From Stephanodiscus triporus (Eukaryota > Bacillariophyta > Thalassiosirophyceae > Thalassiosirales > Thalassiosiraceae): a DNA stretch of 24,610 nt. The notes below the pieces were generated by a model, which was not told the DNA's origin, did no database searches, and worked only from the letters and a program-made list of their open reading frames with translations. This document shows positions 19,500 to 24,610 of this stretch, in pieces. The stretch is taken from assembly GCA_036939755.1 (NCBI GenBank), contig JALLAZ010000175.1:1-24610 (forward strand), given 5' to 3'. The position numbers were made by a program, and so were the translations under genes. Numbering within the stretch: the first letter of the stretch is position 1; every line of letters starts with the position of its first letter.

Positions 19500-20714
19500 A
19501 TGGAACTCTTTGTTTTTGTTGATGACGATAATCAATGGCAACGACGCCTATGGCAGGTTCTTCTACTCGTATTATTATTGCAATTTCACAATAATATTAG
19601 AGACCGCCACTTCCTTCTTCGATCGGCAATCGTTAAACCAAGAGAATCGCCCTGGAAGATACTGTACGAAAATGGTGATGATGAGTCGTTTTTTCATTTG
19701 ACAGGATTGAACCGACGTGCCTTTAGGATGCTTATGGCCTACATTTTTGACCTGGATCAATTTACTCGCCGTCATCGTGGGCGGCCTCGTTTACTTGGTC
19801 CTGATGGGTATCTTGGTTTAGTTCTGTTTTATTTGGGCAGCACAATGAGCTATAAACATCTCTGCCTTATTTTTGGCATCACCCCATCTGTTTGCAGCCG
19901 CGCAATAAACTGGATGCTGAAAAAAATTGTTCGGAATCTGAGAGATCATCCCTTTGCTAGAGTGAAGTTCCCGGATGGAGAAAAGATGAGAGAGTTTGCC
20001 ACTATGGTCCAGCGAAGAGAACCTCTCGTGGATGACATCATAGGTTTCATGGATGGCGTCTCTTTCCCAGCGGAATGCACGGACGATCGTATTATCCAGA
20101 ATTCCATGTATTGCGGATACGATTGCGATACAATGGTGAATAACGTGTTCGCCTATGGTCCCGATGGAAAAGTATTTTTTGCTGCTATCAACTTTCCAGG
20201 TAGTTGGGCAGATGGTAGTTTGACAGCGCGATTCTTGCATAAGATGAAGAGCAGGATGCTTTCGTACAAGATATGTGTTGACCAGGGATTCCCTCGAAGT
20301 GGGGACGCCTATGGCACCTTTGTTGGCCCAATCACAAAAAGGGCAGCGCGACGTCTACACCGTGACGTGCGCGATTATCTGCTTCTTATTTCGAATGTTC
20401 ACACATCGCTGCGGCAAGCAAGTGAGTGGGGTATGCGGGGACTGCAAGGTACGTTCCCTCGCTGCAAGAAACGCTTACCCAGTGACTCCGCCCTCCGTCG
20501 TTTGGTCATTGAGGCGATTGTTCTTGTTCACAATTATCGGACGGACTATGTTGGGTACAGTCAAATTCAGACTGTTTTTGATCCCGAGTATGTTCGGTGT
20601 GAAAACCTGCACGGTTACGATCGCATCTCTCAGTATTATTTTCGTCCGGGAGAATATGATAGCGAGATTGATGGGGATGGGAGTGAAAGTGATGGCGAGA
20701 ACAACGAGGAGTAA
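19500..20714 (+). CDS. PIF/Harbinger-type transposase (DDE_Tnp_4)
   Basis: This intact 404-aa ORF carries a helix-turn-helix-like segment (about 118-140, HLCLIFGITPSVCSRAINWM) before the nuclease core. Candidate catalytic residues are D185 (GFMDGVSFP), D238 or D261 (PGSWADGS; ICVDQGFPRSGD) and E309 (RQASEWGMRGLQGTF), matching the order of PIF/Harbinger DDE enzymes. The C-terminus is acidic with Ser/Glu/Gly residues. The ATG at 19500 (CACACCATGG) has a good context, though the frame is also open upstream through the 15-bp repeats. It acts with the SANT-like partner encoded on the opposite strand. Confidence 0.85.
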   Translation: MELFVFVDDDNQWQRRLWQVLLLVLLLQFHNNIRDRHFLLRSAIVKPRESPWKILYENGDDESFFHLTGLNRRAFRMLMAYIFDLDQFTRRHRGRPRLLGPDGYLGLVLFYLGSTMSYKHLCLIFGITPSVCSRAINWMLKKIVRNLRDHPFARVKFPDGEKMREFATMVQRREPLVDDIIGFMDGVSFPAECTDDRIIQNSMYCGYDCDTMVNNVFAYGPDGKVFFAAINFPGSWADGSLTARFLHKMKSRMLSYKICVDQGFPRSGDAYGTFVGPITKRAARRLHRDVRDYLLLISNVHTSLRQASEWGMRGLQGTFPRCKKRLPSDSALRRLVIEAIVLVHNYRTDYVGYSQIQTVFDPEYVRCENLHGYDRISQYYFRPGEYDSEIDGDGSESDGENNEE

Positions 20715-20751
20715 TTACTTTAGTAAACTAATGAATTTTTAGGCCTCCACC

Positions 20752-21815
20752 TTATTTGTCAATGCTTCCCTGTTCCGCATGCCGCCAACTTCCTTTACCA
20801 TAGTGACTACTCTGCTCGGAGTCACTACTGTCACTGTCGCTGCTGTCGCTCTCCTCACTGCTGCTGCTGCTGCTACTGCTGCTGCTGTCCCCCCCAGCCT
20901 TCCCGCCATGGTCATCTTGAAGGAGTAAGGCTGCTTGCTTCTTGGCCTTCTTCTTAGCCTTCTTCTTGGCCTTCCTCTTCGCAATTTTCTTACGCCGCTT
21001 ACGCCTCTCCCTCTTCTCCCGCCGATCACGTTTGTCCATGTTGTCGTTCATGCGCTCCATCTGGCGCAGTAGTGTCATCGTAGCGGTTGCTCCAATATTT
21101 GTCGCCGACGATGCTGGCGCTGCACTCTGCTCAATAAGCTTCACTATTGCACCCGCGATAGAGGTGCGCTCCTTATTCTTATTCGATGAATTCTTCGTCT
21201 TGCTAACTTTCAGGGTGCTACCGGCCTTCTTGAGAGCAGCACGTATCACATTGTCGGTTGGGCCCGCCGGCGTCACGTTGGTTGGGCCCGCCGGCGTCAC
21301 ACTCTCGTTGTCATTTAGAGGAGCAGGAGGGACAACAGTGTCAGTGGTGGCCGAGGCCGGGTCAGCAAGAAACATGTCAGCGTCCTCTCCCAAGAACCTC
21401 CCCTCCTCCTCGTCCCCCCTCCCCTCCTCCTCTTCGTCATCCCCCTCCTCCTCCTCCTCCTCTTCATCCCTTGTCGTGGCCGCTGCCGAACGATCGCGGG
21501 TGTCCTCCTCCGAAGAAAATCCTAGCAAACCCGAATTAGTCTTCTCCATGATTTTCCTTTCAATTGCGATGCAGCGATTAATTCGATCACCACGCTCGCC
21601 CGTCCCACCCGTTGGCTTCTTCATATTATTGCATAGATTTTTAATCCAGTGCTTCTTCAGGTCGGCCGTATCACGTAAAGCCTCCTCGTTTGAAACCTTC
21701 TGATAAGCAGCCGCCGGACAGCATCCCAACCGTACTCACCATTGGGCAAAATTTCCCTAATGATTTTCATAAGAGCTTCATTCTTATAATTGACAGAGCC
21801 TTTCCTGCGTGCCAT
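20752..21815 (-). pseudogene. SANT/Myb-like partner protein of the Harbinger-like element, frameshifted
   Basis: The likely start is ATG at 21815 (MARRKGSVNYKNEALMK). The reading NGEYGWDAV then passes into another frame as AAAYQKVSNEEALRDTADLK at about 21717, a one-nucleotide frameshift inside the conserved DNA-binding domain. The rest of the domain (KHWIKNLCNNMKKPTG) is intact, followed by an acidic Glu/Asp run, an AGPTNVTPAGPT duplication, a basic Lys/Arg stretch and a long Ser/Asp tail ending at 20752. In this superfamily the Myb-like protein helps nuclear import and terminal-repeat recognition. I looked for an intron to explain the shift. A GTGAGT donor lies nearby, but the resulting phase is wrong and it would remove conserved residues. 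Confidence 0.75.
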
Positions 21816-21991
21816 CTCGTATCGCGCTAACAAAAAAACAAACACAGTTTAATGGCACAGACAAAAAGGAGTAGGCGCAAAGGACAAAGAGTGATGTACT
21901 GCGCAACGCAACCCTGCTGGTGATGATGTGATGGCAATGGATTGAGACGATGGCCCGGATGCATATGATATGATAGATATTTATTCTGGTC

Positions 21992-22033
21992 TAAATTCTA
22001 TTCGGGGTGTCCGGACACCCCGAATAGAATTTA
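21992..22033. repeat. 42-bp perfect palindrome inside the transposon
   Basis: Two 21-bp arms meet with no spacer at 22012/22013 (core GGGGTGTCC|GGACACCCC, outer ends TAAATTC and GAATTTA). No base is mismatched. It sits between the start of the SANT-like gene and the right terminus, about 90 bp from the end. Confidence 0.95.
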
Positions 22034-22097
22034 TTTTATTTCTTATCTAAGCCAGGTCTAGACCCGATTTATTCCGGTTTAAATCCGGTTTAAACGG

Positions 22098-22122
22098 TTT
22101 AAGCAAATTTTGGCAGCCACCC
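22098..22122 (-). repeat. Right terminal inverted repeat of the Harbinger-like element
   Basis: It is the reverse complement of the left terminus with three transitions. Just inside it are three copies of a TTTAAA-containing word (CGGTTTAAA/TCCGGTTTAAA) at about 22076-22100, which may be subterminal transposase sites. Confidence 0.75.
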
Positions 22123-22127
22123 AGTAT
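22123..22127. repeat. Possible target-site duplication, right copy (AGTAT)
   Basis: It matches 19258-19262 immediately outside the element. Confidence 0.55.
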
Positions 22128-22479
22128 CTACTCTCAACTTATTATTTAGAGTATGATTCTTTCTCATATTATGATATTCCAGAATCTGTATCCAGAATCT
22201 TTATGTACTTACGCTAAAAGGGTGCAGCCAAAGGCCGGACTTGCGGCCTCACACATTTCTTGTTTCCCGGATTTGTATTTCTTTCTACTAATTCCTATAG
22301 TAGCTTGGGCTCGTAGAAGCTTAAATTTTGCGCGGACCAAAAAAACTTTGCCGCCATAAAATCTCAATTTTTTTAGCAAGCAAAAACTGATAGTTATGGT
22401 CATCACATTATTTTTCTACGGCCACTCAGTAAATCACCAACCAACACACTATCTACTCCTCCAGCATCACATTTTCATT

Positions 22480-23016
22480 TTGATATCTCATGGGCTTTGG
22501 ATTGCTTGATGTTGTGTGAATTCTAACCACTTGTTTTTGCAGTTCTCACATAATGTTTGAAGTCCTCTGCCTTGTGTGAATTCACGCACTCATTCTTGTC
22601 TCCTGTCACTTGAATGGTTGAATTCACACATGTTCCCTCTGTAACTGTTCCTACATCAAAGCATTTTCATTTGGATGGCTTGATGAAGTGTGAATTCTAA
22701 CCACTTTTCACTGTCACATAAATATAAATTATTGCAGTCTGCTATCATCTCTATCATGACTGATGAAATTCTACCTACATGACAGCAATTCTGCCTTGTG
22801 TGAATTCACACACTTATTGTCTCCTGTCACATGAATGGTTGAATTCACACATTTTCCCTCTGTAACTGTTCCTACATCAATGCATTTTCATTTGGATGGC
22901 TTGATGTAGTGTGAATTCTAACCACTTTTCACTGTCATATAAATATAAATGATTGCAGTCTGCTCCTTTGTGTGAATTCACACACTATGAAATTCTACCT
23001 ACATGACAGCAATTGT
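22480..23016. repeat. About 221-bp repeat with palindromic TGTGTGAATTCACACA boxes
   Basis: Two clear copies start with TTGTCTCCTGTCAC at 22596 and 22817 (221 bp apart), and a more diverged partial copy lies from about 22480. Each has TGAATGGTTGAATTCACACA, TGTAACTGTTCCTACATCAA, TTTGGATGGCTTGATG and TGTGAATTCTAACCACTT in order. Perfect 16-bp palindromes TGTGTGAATTCACACA occur at 22797-22812 and 22969-22984, with a degenerate one at about 22573-22588. Half-site forms recur throughout. There is no ORF. Confidence 0.8.
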
Positions 23017-23334
23017 ACTCAGACTGTTAGTTAGAACCAGGATGTTGCTAAAAACAAGAGGTGTGGTATATTTTAGGTTGATTCTACTGAAATGATGCTT
23101 AATAGAAATCGATTGTTATAATATTATTATACTAGTTTAGCCACCTACCCAAGTATCACATTATTACTTAACTCCTTCTCATTTGATTGATATGTCATAC
23201 CCCTATTGTTATTAGGGGCCTTGGTGTCACCCAACCCCCTTTTCAGCAGGTCGACAATGCAAAAACTCGGAAAAAAATGGCATTGGTATGTCCAATTGCA
23301 CCTATCAGCCGCAAAACTTGCCCAGTGGCGGGGA
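23017..23334. other. Gene-free segment
   Basis: A/T-rich sequence to about 23200, then mixed sequence. No supportable gene or RNA was recognised. Confidence 0.4.
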
Positions 23335-23600
23335 CCAGTGGCTTCCGGAGTAGACCTGGTCCCCCTCCATTGGGCGATGCGCTTGGTATCGTACCGGCAC
23401 ATCGCCATGGCCATTGGAATGGCCAGCAAACATTATGCATTTTTCATTGTTTTTTTTATGCATGCAACCCCATGCGGCCGCTGGGGCAATAAAGAGCAAG
23501 TAGTCCCCTGATGGCGGCGTCCAGTGGCTTCCGGGATAGCCATGAACCCCCTCCATTGGGAGATGCATGCAGTATTGTACTGGCGCATCAGGTCGGCCGT
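23335..23600. repeat. Degenerate repeat pair about 186 bp apart
   Basis: CCAGTGGCTTCCGG occurs at 23335 and about 23520-23533. Each is followed by a diverged CCCCCTCCATTGGG block and then by GTATCGTACCGGC or GTATTGTACTGGC. Short ORFs on the minus strand (PMEG...GSHW peptides) arise from the repeat and are not called as genes. Confidence 0.6.
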
Positions 23601-23757
23601 CGAACTGGGTCGGATGGAGGTGCATTTGTTCGTTGCCACTGCCTTTTTTGCTTGACTTAATCCTAGATAACGACCATGTTATGGTCCATTTAAACTAACG
23701 CCGAGTTACAATATTAATCTAATAGGTGTTTTTAGTTCATTCTTATGTTATTGGCCG

Positions 23758-23804
23758 CCGCCGACGACAATGGATGCCGTTTCGGCCACCATTGTTGCCG
23801 GCGG
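23758..23804. repeat. Imperfect GC-rich hairpin
   Basis: The arms CCGCCGACGACAATGG and CCATTGTTGCCGGCGG (two mismatches) flank a 15-nt loop. It stands out in an A/T-rich neighbourhood and could be a terminator-like fold, a small element end or chance. Confidence 0.55.
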
Positions 23805-24610
23805 GCGAGTGATTACATTCAAATAAGAGAGGTCGATGCAAAAAAGTCAATAACTACTTAATTTTAATAGTTACTGCCATTTTTTAGAGCCAAACCTCTC
23901 GCCCAACCCCTCCTCTGGGTCGCCCACACATTTGATCGTATGGATTGATCAAATCCACGTCGCTGGAGGGGCGAGCGGATCCGCCACCATGGTCGCGTTG
24001 TTTGTGGCAGTTTGTTGTGTGTTGTGGGTCGTCTCGTGATGTCACAAGACCGTTGTATGTAAAAAATGGTGCAAAAATAACCTTAGGATGAGGTTAACGG
24101 TAGGGTAAAAAATGTTACCAGGTGGGCCACCCTGGCCTGCACCACACCTTGATGGGCTTGAAATACTGGTCTCACAAGTTCATGGAGAAACAAGTATTTC
24201 TTGCAAGAATTTTTGCAATATGATGTCGAAAGGTATTGTGAGATTCTTGCAAGATTTCTTGTCTTGAGGCATTGTGAGATGGATTGTCTCACATTCGCAA
24301 AATCACTGTAGAGACCTTGCAAGACTGAACTCTACTAATTAGACTTTTTTGTCATTCGGAAACCCATGTAGATACATACCTTACATCTGTTGGTGATATG
24401 TATGTAAATGTTGTTCCAACAAGACATTTAAGCATCAGGCCAATACTAGTTGCTGATGTGTGTCAACATGTCACTGTTGCCTGTTGTTTGGGCCTTTTTT
24501 TATATTTTGCTATCATCCTCCTGCTGACAATGTTGGAAAAGTGAAGGTCACTAAGAAACTAGTATCCACTTAGGCAAGAGTACACATAGGAGTGCTGATA
24601 TTTTTATCAT
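23805..24610. other. Gene-free right edge
   Basis: No supportable ORF. Near 24190-24300 there are repeated words TTCTTGCAAGA and ATTGTGAGAT, including the 12-bp palindrome TTCTTGCAAGAA at about 24197. I cannot assign a function. Confidence 0.4.

Larger units (their letters stand above)
19263..22122. mobile_element. PIF/Harbinger-like DNA transposon (about 2.86 kb)
   Basis: The element has imperfect terminal inverted repeats of about 25 bp (22 of 25 identical) containing CTGCCAAAATT. It carries two convergent genes typical of the superfamily: a DDE_Tnp_4-type transposase (19500-20714, +) and a SANT/Myb-like partner (-). It is flanked by AGTAT on both sides (19258-19262 and 22123-22127), or CAGTAT if one more base is allowed. 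That would be a 5-6 bp target duplication, longer than the 3-bp TWA usual for PIF/Harbinger. The transposase looks intact but the partner is frameshifted, so the copy may depend on other copies. Confidence 0.8.

Noticed and set aside
20942..21703. 253-aa plus-strand ORF rich in Phe, Leu and Ser
   Set aside because: It is the antisense of the Lys/Glu/Ser-rich SANT-like partner; low complexity keeps the opposite frame open.
21735..21775. 40-nt intron explaining the SANT-like frameshift (GTGAGT donor, ATCAG acceptor)
   Set aside because: The resulting phase does not join the two coding frames, and it would delete the conserved GEYGWDAV segment.
23145..23640. Several 65-106 aa ORFs on both strands
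   Set aside because: They fall in the degenerate repeat pair, overlap each other in several frames and repeat the same peptide (PMEG...GSHW). They are best explained as repeat by-products.

Overview
The window looks like nuclear DNA of a eukaryotic microalga, most likely a centric diatom or a close stramenopile. That is an inference from gene structure and content: short GT-AG introns (mostly 71-95 nt), dense and often divergent or convergent genes, helicase-associated (HA) domain repeats, an OvoA-type ovothiol synthase, BT1-family transporters, and a two-gene PIF/Harbinger-like DNA transposon. No database search was possible. All exon joins were worked out by eye from reading frame, splice consensus and protein-family continuity.

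Layout. 1-2,471: non-coding sequence and decayed coding remnants, including an HA-domain gene with a frameshift and a nonsense codon. 2,472-5,862 (-): a six-exon ovoA gene (sulfoxide synthase plus methyltransferase). 6,332-7,911 (+): a two-exon gene joining a MYND zinc finger to an aspartyl/asparaginyl beta-hydroxylase domain. 8,001-10,069 (-): a BT1-family transporter. 10,313-12,028 (+): an intronless ORF joining a full PIG-L GlcNAc-PI de-N-acetylase to a C-terminal TLDc domain. 12,231-13,791 (-): a secreted or vacuolar pepsin-family aspartic protease in three exons. 14,273-16,360 (+): a second BT1 transporter, paralogous to the first. 16,456-17,382 (-): a glucose-6-phosphate 1-epimerase-like enzyme. 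From 17,383 onward the window is repeat and transposon territory: 180-bp and 185-bp tandem arrays, a 2.86-kb PIF/Harbinger-like element (transposase +, SANT/Myb-like partner -), a 221-bp repeat carrying palindromic TGTGTGAATTCACACA boxes, and gene-free sequence to the end.

The genes do not form one pathway. They are ordinary housekeeping and accessory genes: redox thiol synthesis, GPI-anchor synthesis, solute transport, proteolysis and sugar-phosphate isomerisation. The stretch from about 11.5 to 17.4 kb is visibly richer in G+C than the flanks. The two BT1 paralogs encode proteins of the same predicted length (632 aa) but differ in intron positions and base composition.

The best candidates for something new are the PIG-L-TLDc fusion, the MYND-beta-hydroxylase fusion, the stop-free 87-nt intron in ovoA, and, in the Harbinger-like element, the apparent 5-6 bp target duplication and the 42-bp perfect palindrome. 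I saw no CRISPR array, rRNA or convincing tRNA gene.
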